A DNA stretch of 64,000 nt, from assembly GCF_000826185.2 (NCBI RefSeq), contig NZ_LN648874.1:694029-758028 (forward strand), read 5' to 3'. The DNA is from Microbacterium gorillae (GTDB taxonomy: Bacteria > Actinomycetota > Actinomycetes > Actinomycetales > Microbacteriaceae). This document shows, piece by piece, positions 10,375-18,578 of the stretch (positions are counted from its first letter, which is position 1; each line of letters opens with the position of its first letter). The notes beneath the pieces were generated by a model. It had not been told where the DNA came from. It made no database searches and saw only the letters and a program-made list of their open reading frames with translations. The position numbers and the translations under genes are program-made.

Positions 10375-12411
10375 ATGACGAACCCCACTGCCGCCGAGCT
10401 CATCGCGCGGAGCAACCGCCTGGGCGCGGACCCGAAGAACACCAACTACGCCGGCGGCAACACGTCCGCGAAGGGCACCGACACCGACCCCGTGACCGGT
10501 GAGCCCGTCGACCTGCTGTGGGTGAAGGGCTCCGGCGGAGACCTCGGCACGCTCACCGAGTCCGGTCTCGCGGTGCTGCGGCTGGACCGCATGCGCGCCC
10601 TGGTGAACGTGTACCCGGGCGTGGAGCGCGAGGACGAGATGGTCGCCGCGTTCGACTACTGCCTGCACGGCAAGGGCGGCGCCGCGCCGTCCATCGACAC
10701 CGCCATGCACGGCCTCGTCGATGCCGCGCACGTGGACCACCTGCACCCGGACGCCGGCATCGCCATCGCGACCGCGGCCGACGGCCCGGCGCTCACCGCG
10801 AAGATCTTCGGCGACGCTGTCGCGTGGGTCCCGTGGCGTCGTCCCGGCTTCCAGCTGGGGCTGGACATCGCCGAGATCAAGGCGCAGAACCCGCAGGCGA
10901 TCGGTTGCATCCTCGGCGGTCACGGCATCACGGCGTGGGGCGACACGTCCGACGAGGCCGAGCGCAACAGCCGCCACATCATCGACACCGCCGCCGCGTA
11001 CATCGCCGAGCACGGCGCGGCTGAGCCGTTCGGCCCGGTGCGCGACGGTTTCGCGGCCCTGCCCGAAGCGGAGCGTCGCGCTCGCGCCGCCGCCCTCGCC
11101 CCGACGCTGCGCGGCATCGCGTCGCAGGACCGGGTGATGGTCGGTCACTACACCGACGGCGACGTGGTGCTCGACTTCCTCGCCTCGGCCCAGGCGCCGG
11201 ACCTCGCCGCGCTCGGCACGTCCTGCCCGGATCACTTCCTGCGCACGAAGGTCAAGCCGCTGATCCTGGATCTGCCCGCGACGGCTCCGCTGGAGGATCA
11301 GCTCGCCCGACTCGCCGAACTGCACGAGGAGTACCGCGCCGACTATAAGGCGTACTACGACGCGCACGCCACGGCGGACTCGCCGGCGATCCGTGGCGCC
11401 GACCCGCTCATCATCCTGGTCCCGGGCGTCGGCATGTTCAGCTACGGCAAGGACAAGCAGACCGCCCGCGTCGCCGGTGAGTTCTACGTCAACGCGATCA
11501 ACGTGATGCGCGGCGCCGAGGCTCTGTCGACCTACGCCCCGATCTCGGATGAGGAGAAGTTCCGCATCGAGTACTGGGCGCTCGAGGAGGCCAAGCTGCA
11601 GCGGATGCCGAAGCCCCGCTCGCACGCCGGACGCATCGCGCTGGTCACCGGGGCCGCCTCCGGCATCGGCAAGGCGATCGCCACGCGCCTGGCCGCCGAG
11701 GGCGCGTGCGTCATCGTCGCGGACCTGGATCTCGCCAAGGCCCAGGCGGCCGCGGCCGAGCTCGGGAACACGGACGTCGCGATCGGCGTGGCCGCGAACG
11801 TCGCGGACGCGGACGCGGTGCAGGCCGCGATCGATGACGCCGTCCTCGCCTTCGGCGGACTCGACCTCGTCGTCAACAACGCCGGGCTGTCGCTGTCCAA
11901 GCCGCTGCTGGAGACCACCGAGAAGGACTGGGACCTGCAGCACGACGTCATGGCGAAGGGCTCGTTCCTGGTGTCCAAGGCGGCCGCGAAGGTCCTCATC
12001 GAGCAGAAGCTCGGCGGCGACATCATCTACATCTCCTCGAAGAACTCCGTCTTCGCCGGTCCGAACAACATCGCGTACTCCGCCACTAAGGCCGACCAGG
12101 CTCACCAGGTGCGCCTGCTCGCGGTCGAGCTCGGTGAGCACGGCGTCCGCGTCAACGGCATCAACCCCGACGGCGTCGTCCGCGGGTCCGGGATCTTCGC
12201 CTCCGGCTGGGGCGCCAATCGTGCCGCCACCTACGGCGTGAAGGAGCAGGACCTCGGTCAGTTCTACGCGAACCGCACGATCCTCAAGCGCGAGGTCGTG
12301 CCGGAGAACGTCGCCGACGCGGTCTACGTCCTGACCGGACCCGAGCTGTCCCGCACCACCGGCCTGCACATCCCGGTCGACTCCGGCGTCGCCGCCGCGT
12401 TCCTGCGATGA
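10375..12411 (+). CDS. rhaD: Bifunctional rhamnulose-1-phosphate aldolase / lactaldehyde dehydrogenase
   Basis: A 678-residue fusion, also called RhaEW. Residues 1-400 are a class II aldolase (zinc-binding HVDHLHPD at 119-126, a GGHGI motif at 181-185) that splits L-rhamnulose-1-phosphate to dihydroxyacetone phosphate and L-lactaldehyde. Residues 418-678 are a short-chain dehydrogenase: nucleotide motif TGAASGIG (425-432), NNAG (501-504) and the catalytic Tyr/Lys in YSATK (568-572). This domain oxidises the lactaldehyde, so the reactive aldehyde can be passed on within one protein. The start is 25 bases after rhaI, and rhaB begins inside its stop. Confidence 0.94.
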   Translation: MTNPTAAELIARSNRLGADPKNTNYAGGNTSAKGTDTDPVTGEPVDLLWVKGSGGDLGTLTESGLAVLRLDRMRALVNVYPGVEREDEMVAAFDYCLHGKGGAAPSIDTAMHGLVDAAHVDHLHPDAGIAIATAADGPALTAKIFGDAVAWVPWRRPGFQLGLDIAEIKAQNPQAIGCILGGHGITAWGDTSDEAERNSRHIIDTAAAYIAEHGAAEPFGPVRDGFAALPEAERRARAAALAPTLRGIASQDRVMVGHYTDGDVVLDFLASAQAPDLAALGTSCPDHFLRTKVKPLILDLPATAPLEDQLARLAELHEEYRADYKAYYDAHATADSPAIRGADPLIILVPGVGMFSYGKDKQTARVAGEFYVNAINVMRGAEALSTYAPISDEEKFRIEYWALEEAKLQRMPKPRSHAGRIALVTGAASGIGKAIATRLAAEGACVIVADLDLAKAQAAAAELGNTDVAIGVAANVADADAVQAAIDDAVLAFGGLDLVVNNAGLSLSKPLLETTEKDWDLQHDVMAKGSFLVSKAAAKVLIEQKLGGDIIYISSKNSVFAGPNNIAYSATKADQAHQVRLLAVELGEHGVRVNGINPDGVVRGSGIFASGWGANRAATYGVKEQDLGQFYANRTILKREVVPENVADAVYVLTGPELSRTTGLHIPVDSGVAAAFLR

Positions 12412-13823
12412 CCGGAGCCGTCGCCGCGATCGACCTGGGCGCCACCAGCGGCCGGGTCATCGTCGGGCACGTCGGGCCGGACACCCTGCGGATGGAGCAG
12501 GTCGCACGGTTCGGCAACGGCCCGGTCGATCTCGGCGGCAGCCTGCACTGGGACGTCACGGGCCTGTACGCGCAGTCCCTCGCCGGTCTGCGCGACGCCC
12601 TGCGAACGACGCCGGGGATCGTGTCGATCGGCGTCGACTCGTGGGCGGTCGACTACGCGCTCCTGCGCGGCGGACGTCTGCTCGGCGAGCCGTTCCACTA
12701 TCGCGACGAGCGCACCCGCGCGGGCGCCGCCGCCGTGGACGCGCGCCTCCCGCACGCGAAGCTGTACGCTCGCAACGGCCTGCAGTTCCTGCCGTTCAAC
12801 ACGCTCTACCAGCTCGCCGCCGAGGACCCGGCGGTGCTCGAGATCGCGGACCGCCTGCTGCTGGTGCCCGACCTCCTCGCGTTCTGGCTCACCGGCCGCG
12901 CCCGCACCGAGGTGACCAACGCGTCCACCACCGGGCTGCTGGACGCGCGGACGCGCGCGTGGGATGAGGACCTCATCGCCCGCCTCGGCCTGCCCCGCGG
13001 AGTGTTCGCGGACCTCGTCCAGCCGGGTGCGGAGATCGGCCGCCTGCGTCCCGTCGTGGCTGCCGCGCTCGGAGCCCCCGAGGCGCTGGGCGTGACGGCG
13101 GTGGGATCGCATGACACCGCGTCGGCCGTCGTCGCCGTGCCGATGGATCCGGCCACCGCCGTGTACATCTCCTGCGGCACGTGGGGACTGGTCGGCGCGG
13201 AGGTTGCGGAACCCGTGCTGAGCGACGCCGCTCGCCGCGCCGGTTTCACCAACGAGGGCGGTGTCGATGACCGCATTCGGCTGCTGCACAACGTGATGGG
13301 TCTGTGGATCCTCAGCGAGACGGTGCGCGGCTGGGAGCGCGAGGGCGAGCGCGTGGACCTGCCCGCGCTGCTGGCCGCCGCGGCGGCGGAGCCGGAACCG
13401 GCGCGAGTGTTCGACGTCGACGACGAGCGATTCCTCGCCCCGGGCGAGATGACCGCGCGCATCGACGCCTGGTACGCCGAACACGACGTCGCCCCGCCCC
13501 GCACGCGCGCCGCGTACGCGCGCGCGATCGTGGAGTCCCTCGCCGAGGCGTTCGCCCGGACCGCGCATCAGGCGGCCGAGCTCGCCGGCATCGACCTCCG
13601 CACGATCCACATCGTCGGCGGCGGCGCGCTGAACACGCTGCTGTGCGAACGGACCGCGACCCGCGCCGGCGTACGCGTCCTCGCCGGGCCGGTGGAGGCC
13701 ACCGCCCTGGGCAACGTCCTCGTGCAGGCGCGCGCGCACGGGCTCGTCCACGGGACGCTGGAGGACCTCCGCACCTTGGTCGCCCGGACGCACGAAGTCA
13801 CCGAGCACCGGCCCGGCCGCTGA
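12408..13823 (+). CDS. rhaB: Rhamnulokinase
   Basis: A 471-residue FGGY-family carbohydrate kinase that phosphorylates L-rhamnulose on O1 with ATP. The N-terminal ATP-binding phosphate loop is AIDLGATSGRVIV (residues 5-17), and the substrate region has IGVDSWAVDYALL near residue 70. The C-terminal domain carries IHIVGGGALNTLLCE near residue 400, as in RhaB. It is the last gene of the operon, overlapping rhaD by 4 bases. Only 4 bases separate its stop from the end of the convergent oxidase gene, so read-through antisense transcription is possible. Confidence 0.94.
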   Translation: MTGAVAAIDLGATSGRVIVGHVGPDTLRMEQVARFGNGPVDLGGSLHWDVTGLYAQSLAGLRDALRTTPGIVSIGVDSWAVDYALLRGGRLLGEPFHYRDERTRAGAAAVDARLPHAKLYARNGLQFLPFNTLYQLAAEDPAVLEIADRLLLVPDLLAFWLTGRARTEVTNASTTGLLDARTRAWDEDLIARLGLPRGVFADLVQPGAEIGRLRPVVAAALGAPEALGVTAVGSHDTASAVVAVPMDPATAVYISCGTWGLVGAEVAEPVLSDAARRAGFTNEGGVDDRIRLLHNVMGLWILSETVRGWEREGERVDLPALLAAAAAEPEPARVFDVDDERFLAPGEMTARIDAWYAEHDVAPPRTRAAYARAIVESLAEAFARTAHQAAELAGIDLRTIHIVGGGALNTLLCERTATRAGVRVLAGPVEATALGNVLVQARAHGLVHGTLEDLRTLVARTHEVTEHRPGR

Positions 13824-13827
13824 GCCG

Positions 13828-15063
13828 TCAGCGGGCTTCGCGCAACCCGACGCGGACGAGGTGGTCGTTGGCGAAGCGTCCCTCCGGGTCGAGCCGCTCG
13901 TACACGGCGCGTGCATCGCCCAGCCGCGGCACCACGGATTCCAGCCGCGCGCGGTCGAACAGGTGGAGCTTGCCCCAGTGCGGACGGGCGGCGAAGGGTT
14001 CCAGCGCCGCCTCGATTCCGACGAGCGCCGCCCGGACCTCGTCGGGGCGGTTCTCCCACGTGAAGTGGATGATCACGCTGTCCCGTCGGTACGCCGGGCT
14101 CAGCCACAGTTCGTCCGCGCCCGCCGTGCGGATCTCCGTGACGATGAGGTGCTCCCGGAACGAGTCCCCCAGCGCACGAACGGCCGCGAGCGCGGCGGGC
14201 GCATCCTGACGCGAAACGAAGTACTCGGTCTGCAGTTCGTCCCCGCGGGAGGGCACCGCGTCGGCGCGGAAGTGCGGGATGCGCAGGTGCCAGGGCCCCA
14301 CGGTGCCGATCTCGGTGATGTTGTCCCCCATCCCGATCGGGGAGATGCGTGAGGATGAGCGCACGGCGTCCGCGATGTGATCGGTGATCTCCGCCCCGGC
14401 ACGTCGTTTCACCCACAGCGGTCCGGCCTCGTCCTCCCAGCGGCTGAAGATCGACACGCTGTCGGCCGCGCCGGTGACCGCGGAGACATCAGCGAACAGC
14501 GCCTCCCAACTGAGGCCCTCGTAGACGTCCTGGCGCACCTCGTAGCGGGGTTCGATGTCCAGGGTGAGGTCGGTGACGATGCCGAACGCCCCGACGCCCA
14601 CCACGAGCGCCGAGAAGTCGTCATCGCCGCGGACGAGCTCGTGCAGTTCCCCGTCCGCCCCCAGGTAGCGCAGGGACCGCACGGCGGTGCTCAGCACGCC
14701 CTTCGCGTCGCCCGAACCGTGCGTCGCGGTCTGCGTCGCACCGCCGACGTTGATGTGCGGCAGCGAACCCATGTTGTGCAAGGCGAAGCCGGCGGCGTCG
14801 AGCTGCGTGGCGAGAACCGCGTACCGGGTGCCCGCGGTGACGCGCGCCGTCATCGTCTCACCGTCGATCCGCGCCGGACCCTCCAGGCCGGTCACGTCGA
14901 TCAGCGTGCCGTCGGTGTCGGGCAGGTCGGTGAACGAATGACGAGTGCCGAGGGCGTGCACGCGCCCCGGTCGCGCCAGCGCTCGGCGGATGTCCTCCAC
15001 CGAGGACGCGACGGTCAGCGCCGGAGCGCGGTACGTGTGGGATCCGGCCCAGTTCTGCGCCAT
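13828..15063 (-). CDS. FAD-linked alditol oxidase-like protein
   Basis: A 411-residue member of the vanillyl-alcohol-oxidase fold, similar to actinobacterial alditol/xylitol oxidase (AldO). The FAD domain occupies about residues 1-190, with ALGTRHSFTD near 37-46; the His there is where FAD is covalently attached in AldO. Further FAD-binding sequence is in LPHINVGGATQTATHGSG. The C-terminal D-arabinono-lactone-oxidase domain includes HWGKLH and ends with RFANDHL. It would oxidise the terminal carbon of a polyol with O2, giving aldose and H2O2. The substrate is unproven; xylitol or sorbitol are usual for the family. It is not part of the rhamnose operon (opposite strand). Confidence 0.85.
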   Translation of the reverse strand: MAQNWAGSHTYRAPALTVASSVEDIRRALARPGRVHALGTRHSFTDLPDTDGTLIDVTGLEGPARIDGETMTARVTAGTRYAVLATQLDAAGFALHNMGSLPHINVGGATQTATHGSGDAKGVLSTAVRSLRYLGADGELHELVRGDDDFSALVVGVGAFGIVTDLTLDIEPRYEVRQDVYEGLSWEALFADVSAVTGAADSVSIFSRWEDEAGPLWVKRRAGAEITDHIADAVRSSSRISPIGMGDNITEIGTVGPWHLRIPHFRADAVPSRGDELQTEYFVSRQDAPAALAAVRALGDSFREHLIVTEIRTAGADELWLSPAYRRDSVIIHFTWENRPDEVRAALVGIEAALEPFAARPHWGKLHLFDRARLESVVPRLGDARAVYERLDPEGRFANDHLVRVGLREAR

Positions 15064-15144
15064 GGTCCTCCTTCACCGGATGAATCGCCGCATGACGAGT
15101 TCCGAAAATCGTACGCGACACGTGGCGGTGCCCCGGACGCGTCC

Positions 15145-15888
15145 TCACGCCGCCGGCAGCGGATGGCGACGCCGCAGCAGGACGCGCTGCGCCAGGGTCC
15201 AGGCGACGGTGGTGGCGAGATACAGTCCGGCGGCGACCGGTACGAACAGGGCGAACACGGCGGTGAGGTACTGCAGCGCGCCGAGCATGCGCTGGGCGCC
15301 GCTGGAGGCGAGCGGTCCTTCCGCCGGGACGGTGGGACGGAACGCCCGCCGCGTCAGCTCTCCCACCACGGCGATGATCGCCACGATGGTTCCGACGACG
15401 AGCACCGTCGGCAGATCCAGCGAGCCCCGCCCCAGCGCGCCCACGAAGCTCGTGCCGAGCGGAACACCGGCGAGCTGGTGGGCGAGCAGGGCGTTCGGGT
15501 GTCCGGCGATCTCCGGTCGCAGGAAGAGCGTGTAGATCAGACCGACCACGGGCGCCTGAGCCAGCAGGGGCAGGCAGCCGGCGAACGGCGACGTGTTCTC
15601 GTCGGTGTACAGCTTCATCGTCTCGCGCTGCAGGCGTTCCGGATTCTTCTTGTGCCGGGCCTGCAGTTCCCGCAGCCGTGGAGCGAGCCGGGCGCGCATC
15701 TGCTCGGCCTTGGCCTGCGAGACGCCGACCGGTATCAGGCAGGCCCGGACGAGGAGGGTGACGAGGATGACCGCGAGCGCCGCGGCCGAGACCCCGACCG
15801 CGGGTTCGAGCAGATCGGCGAGCGCGATCAGTCCGGAGTAGGCCGCGTCCAGGAGCGCGGCGAGGGGTGGGAAGGCGAAGATGTCCAT
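15145..15888 (-). CDS. YidC/Oxa1-family membrane protein insertase (paralogue)
   Basis: A 247-residue polytopic membrane protein with the Oxa1/YidC core: a first helix after residue 30, the cytoplasmic helical hairpin RARLAPRLRELQARHKKNPERLQRETMKLY, then helices beginning PFAGCLPLLAQAPVVGLIY. The conserved positive charge within helix 1 is present (VTLLVRACLIP). It helps fold or insert small membrane proteins. The length and the absence of rnpA, rpmH or jag neighbours suggest a secondary paralogue, not the main housekeeping copy. I chose the ATG at 15888; upstream codons add no family sequence. Confidence 0.87.
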   Translation of the reverse strand: MDIFAFPPLAALLDAAYSGLIALADLLEPAVGVSAAALAVILVTLLVRACLIPVGVSQAKAEQMRARLAPRLRELQARHKKNPERLQRETMKLYTDENTSPFAGCLPLLAQAPVVGLIYTLFLRPEIAGHPNALLAHQLAGVPLGTSFVGALGRGSLDLPTVLVVGTIVAIIAVVGELTRRAFRPTVPAEGPLASSGAQRMLGALQYLTAVFALFVPVAAGLYLATTVAWTLAQRVLLRRRHPLPAA

Positions 15889-15980
15889 GAGTGAGTCCGA
15901 TGTTCCGGTTCCAGAGGTTGAGCTTCTGGCCACGGACCGCACGACGAACGCCCCCGGAAGGGACGCTCAGGCGCGGCGGA

Positions 15981-16262
15981 TCACGCGGCCGAGGCCGCGA
16001 TACCGGGGGCTCGAGGACGCGCATGCCCCGGGGCGTCCGGGTCGCTCTGCGCAGGAGTGGGTGCTCGCCCGGCGCCGTGCCGGGCGAAGACGGATCGGGT
16101 CTCAGCGAAGGGCGTCTGTCCGGCCGCGCTGAGCATGACCGCGAGGAGGGCGACCGCGACGAGGGCCACGGCGAGCGCCAGGACGGCGGACTGCGCCGAC
16201 AGCGGAGCCCCGACGAGGATCGTGAACAGGTTCAGCACGAGTGCGTGCCACGCATCGATCAT
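15981..16262 (-). CDS. Small membrane protein (DUF6412-like)
   Basis: A 93-residue protein with one or two N-terminal hydrophobic helices (residues 5-48) and a polar tail ending in a QSDPDAPGxxRPRAPG stretch. This tail resembles a small actinobacterial family often encoded beside the second YidC (DUF6412, from memory). The pairing here, 92 bases upstream of the YidC gene on the same strand, supports it. The function is unknown; it could be a partner or substrate of the insertase. Confidence 0.65.
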   Translation of the reverse strand: MIDAWHALVLNLFTILVGAPLSAQSAVLALAVALVAVALLAVMLSAAGQTPFAETRSVFARHGAGRAPTPAQSDPDAPGHARPRAPGIAASAA

Positions 16263-16418
16263 CCGAGCCTCCCCTCGTTCGCCCTCACGCTAACACGGCA
16301 GTCCGGCCCGGACCGGAGGTTCCGGTGACATACTGACGGTGGCGTGCTCGGTCGCCGGTCTCATTCGACTCCGCCGAGCCTGGAGGACAGCGTCCGCCGC
16401 ACTCTCATGAGGAGACAC

Positions 16419-17270
16419 ATGTCGACGCACGACACCGCCCGCATCGCCCACCACCGCCGGTACCTGATGTGCCGCCCGGAACACTTCACGGTGGACTACT
16501 CGATCAACCCGTGGATGGACCCCGCTCGGCCGACGGACACCGCCAACGCCGTGGCGCAGTGGCAGGTTCTGCACGATCTCTACCTCCGCCTCGGGCACGA
16601 GGTGGAACTCATCGATCCGCTCCCGGACTACCCGGACATGGTCTACACCGCCAACGGCGGCTTCGTGATCGGCGGCGTCGCTTACGGACCGAAGTTCCGC
16701 TACGTCGAGCGCGCCGGGGAGGCCCCCGCGTTCATCGACTGGTTCGACGCGAACGGCTTCACCGCCGTCACGCCTCGCGAGACCAACGAGGGCGAGGGCG
16801 ACTTCCTGCTCGCCGGTGAGATCATCCTCGCCGGAACGGGCTTCCGTTCCTCCGACGCCAGCCACGCCGAGATCGCCGAGCTGTTCGACCGGGAGGTCGT
16901 CTCGCTCACCCTCGTGGACCCCCGCTTCTACCACCTCGACACGGCGCTGACCGTCCTGGATCCGGTCGTCGAGCCCGGCGCCGAGCCCGGCATCGCCTAC
17001 CTGCCGCACGCGTTCGACGAGGCATCCCAGGCGATCCTGGCGGAGCGCTTCCCGAACGCCATCCGCGTCGCGGATGCGGACGGCGCGGTGTTCGGTCTGA
17101 ACTCCGCCAGCGACGGCCGCAACGTCATCATCTCCCCGCGCGCCACCGGTTTCGGTGCACAGCTGCGCGAGCGCGGGTACGAGGTCCACGAGGTGGACCT
17201 GTCCGAACTGCTGCTGGGCGGCGGCGGCATCAAGTGCTGCACTCTGGAACTGCGCGGAGAAGCATCATGA
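16419..17270 (+). CDS. Amidinotransferase-fold arginine hydrolase (DDAH-like / arginine dihydrolase-like)
   Basis: A 283-residue pentein-fold enzyme. The catalytic His is in FYHLDTAL (His172), acidic residues are in EGEGD (124-128), and the nucleophile Cys is in IKCCTLEL (Cys273 or Cys274). Databases usually call such proteins dimethylargininase. However, INPWMDP (30-36) and YTANGG (76-81, Asn79) resemble the cyanobacterial arginine dihydrolase ArgZ/AgrE, which makes ornithine directly. The next gene is ornithine aminotransferase, with a 4-base overlap, so an ornithine-producing role fits better than a citrulline-producing one. The start has GGAG just upstream. Confidence 0.82.
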   Translation: MSTHDTARIAHHRRYLMCRPEHFTVDYSINPWMDPARPTDTANAVAQWQVLHDLYLRLGHEVELIDPLPDYPDMVYTANGGFVIGGVAYGPKFRYVERAGEAPAFIDWFDANGFTAVTPRETNEGEGDFLLAGEIILAGTGFRSSDASHAEIAELFDREVVSLTLVDPRFYHLDTALTVLDPVVEPGAEPGIAYLPHAFDEASQAILAERFPNAIRVADADGAVFGLNSASDGRNVIISPRATGFGAQLRERGYEVHEVDLSELLLGGGGIKCCTLELRGEAS

Positions 17271-18460
17271 CCGATCTGATCACCACCGCCGAAGCCCACC
17301 TCGCCCACAACTACCACCCGCTGCCGGTCGTCGTGTCCTCCGGCGAGGGTGCGTGGGTGACCGACACCGAGGGCAAGCGCTACCTCGACCTGCTGTCGGC
17401 GTATTCCGCGCTCAACTTCGGTCACGGCCACCCGGACATCCTCGCCGCCGCGCACGCGCAGCTGGACCGTCTGACGCTCACCAGCCGCGCGTTCCACAAC
17501 GATCGTCTCGGTCCGTTCGTGACCGCGCTGGCCGAGCTCTGCGGCAAGGACCTCGTCCTGCCGATGAACACCGGCGCCGAGGCGGTGGAGACCGGGATCA
17601 AGGTCGCCCGAGCGTGGGGCTACCGGGTCAAGGGCATCCCGGACGGGCGCGCGAACATCATCGTCGCGGCCGGCAACTTCCACGGCCGCACCACCACGAT
17701 CGTGAGCTTCAGCGACGACGACTCCGCCCGCGACGGCTTCGGCCCGTTCACGCCGGGCTTCACGATCGTGCCGTACGGCGACGCGGACGCCATCGCCGCG
17801 GCGATCGACGGTGACACCGCCGCCGTGCTCGTCGAGCCCATTCAGGGCGAGGCCGGCGTGATCATCCCGCCGGAGGGGTACCTGCGCGCGATCCGGGAGA
17901 TCACCGAGCGCGAGAACGTGCTGATGATCGCGGACGAGATCCAGTCCGGGCTCGCGCGCGTCGGGACGACCTTCGCGTGCGACCGCGAGGGTGTCGTGCC
18001 GGACATGTACCTCCTCGGCAAGGCGCTCGGGGGCGGCGTCCTGCCGGTGTCCGCCGTCGTGGCGAACGAGGACGTGCTCGGCGTCATCGCGCCCGGCGAG
18101 CACGGCTCGACATTCGGGGGCAACCCCCTGGCCGCGGCGGTGGGCCTGCAGGTCGTGCGCATGCTCGCGGAGGGCACCTGGCAGGAGCGGGCCACGCAGC
18201 TCGGCGCGCACCTGGCCGAGCAGCTGCAACCGCTGGTGGGCGCGGGCGTCACCGCGGTGCGCGTCGCGGGTCTCTGGGCCGGCGTCGACATCGACCCGTC
18301 CCACGGCACCGGGCGCGAGGTCGCGGAGAAGCTCCTCGAGCGCGGTGTCCTGGTCAAGGACACCCACGGTCAGACCGTGCGCATCGCTCCCCCGCTCGTG
18401 ATCCGCGCCACCGAGATCGACTGGGCCGTGGAACAGCTGCGTCTGGTCCTCGCCGACTGA
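17267..18460 (+). CDS. rocD: Ornithine aminotransferase
   Basis: A 397-residue class III PLP aminotransferase that converts ornithine plus 2-oxoglutarate to glutamate-5-semialdehyde and glutamate. The PLP lysine is in LLGKALGGG, the cofactor-binding Asp in MIADEIQSGLAR, and PMNTGAEAVETGIKVAR is the usual RocD stretch. The length is normal for the family. It is coupled to the arginine hydrolase (ATGA), giving a short arginine-degradation operon. Its product is the substrate of the P5C dehydrogenase half of PutA, yet the PutA-like protein encoded convergently lacks the catalytic cysteine. It is followed by a long terminator-like palindrome. Confidence 0.93.
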   Translation: MTDLITTAEAHLAHNYHPLPVVVSSGEGAWVTDTEGKRYLDLLSAYSALNFGHGHPDILAAAHAQLDRLTLTSRAFHNDRLGPFVTALAELCGKDLVLPMNTGAEAVETGIKVARAWGYRVKGIPDGRANIIVAAGNFHGRTTTIVSFSDDDSARDGFGPFTPGFTIVPYGDADAIAAAIDGDTAAVLVEPIQGEAGVIIPPEGYLRAIREITERENVLMIADEIQSGLARVGTTFACDREGVVPDMYLLGKALGGGVLPVSAVVANEDVLGVIAPGEHGSTFGGNPLAAAVGLQVVRMLAEGTWQERATQLGAHLAEQLQPLVGAGVTAVRVAGLWAGVDIDPSHGTGREVAEKLLERGVLVKDTHGQTVRIAPPLVIRATEIDWAVEQLRLVLAD

Positions 18461-18463
18461 CCC

Positions 18464-18519
18464 GTCGCTCTCACGTCCGGCAGGAATCCCGCGCGGAACC
18501 TGCCGGGCGTGAGAGCGAC
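18464..18519. terminator. Long palindrome between convergent genes (bidirectional terminator)
   Basis: Two 21-base arms (18464-18484 and 18499-18519) pair with a single mismatch around a 14-base loop. The left arm begins GTCGCTCTCACG and ends CCGGCAGG. Related sequence occurs at 34337-34392 and 46343-46367. A weaker related palindrome follows at about 18526-18577. It lies between the ends of rocD (plus) and putA-like (minus) and can serve both. Confidence 0.75.
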
Positions 18520-18578
18520 CTCGGGATTGCTCTCATGCACGGCAGATCCAGCGCCGCAGAAGTGTCGGCGATGAGGCG

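Noticed and set aside
10189..12369. A 726-codon open frame opposite the rhaD fusion gene
   Set aside because: Antisense shadow of a gene with strong aldolase and dehydrogenase motifs.
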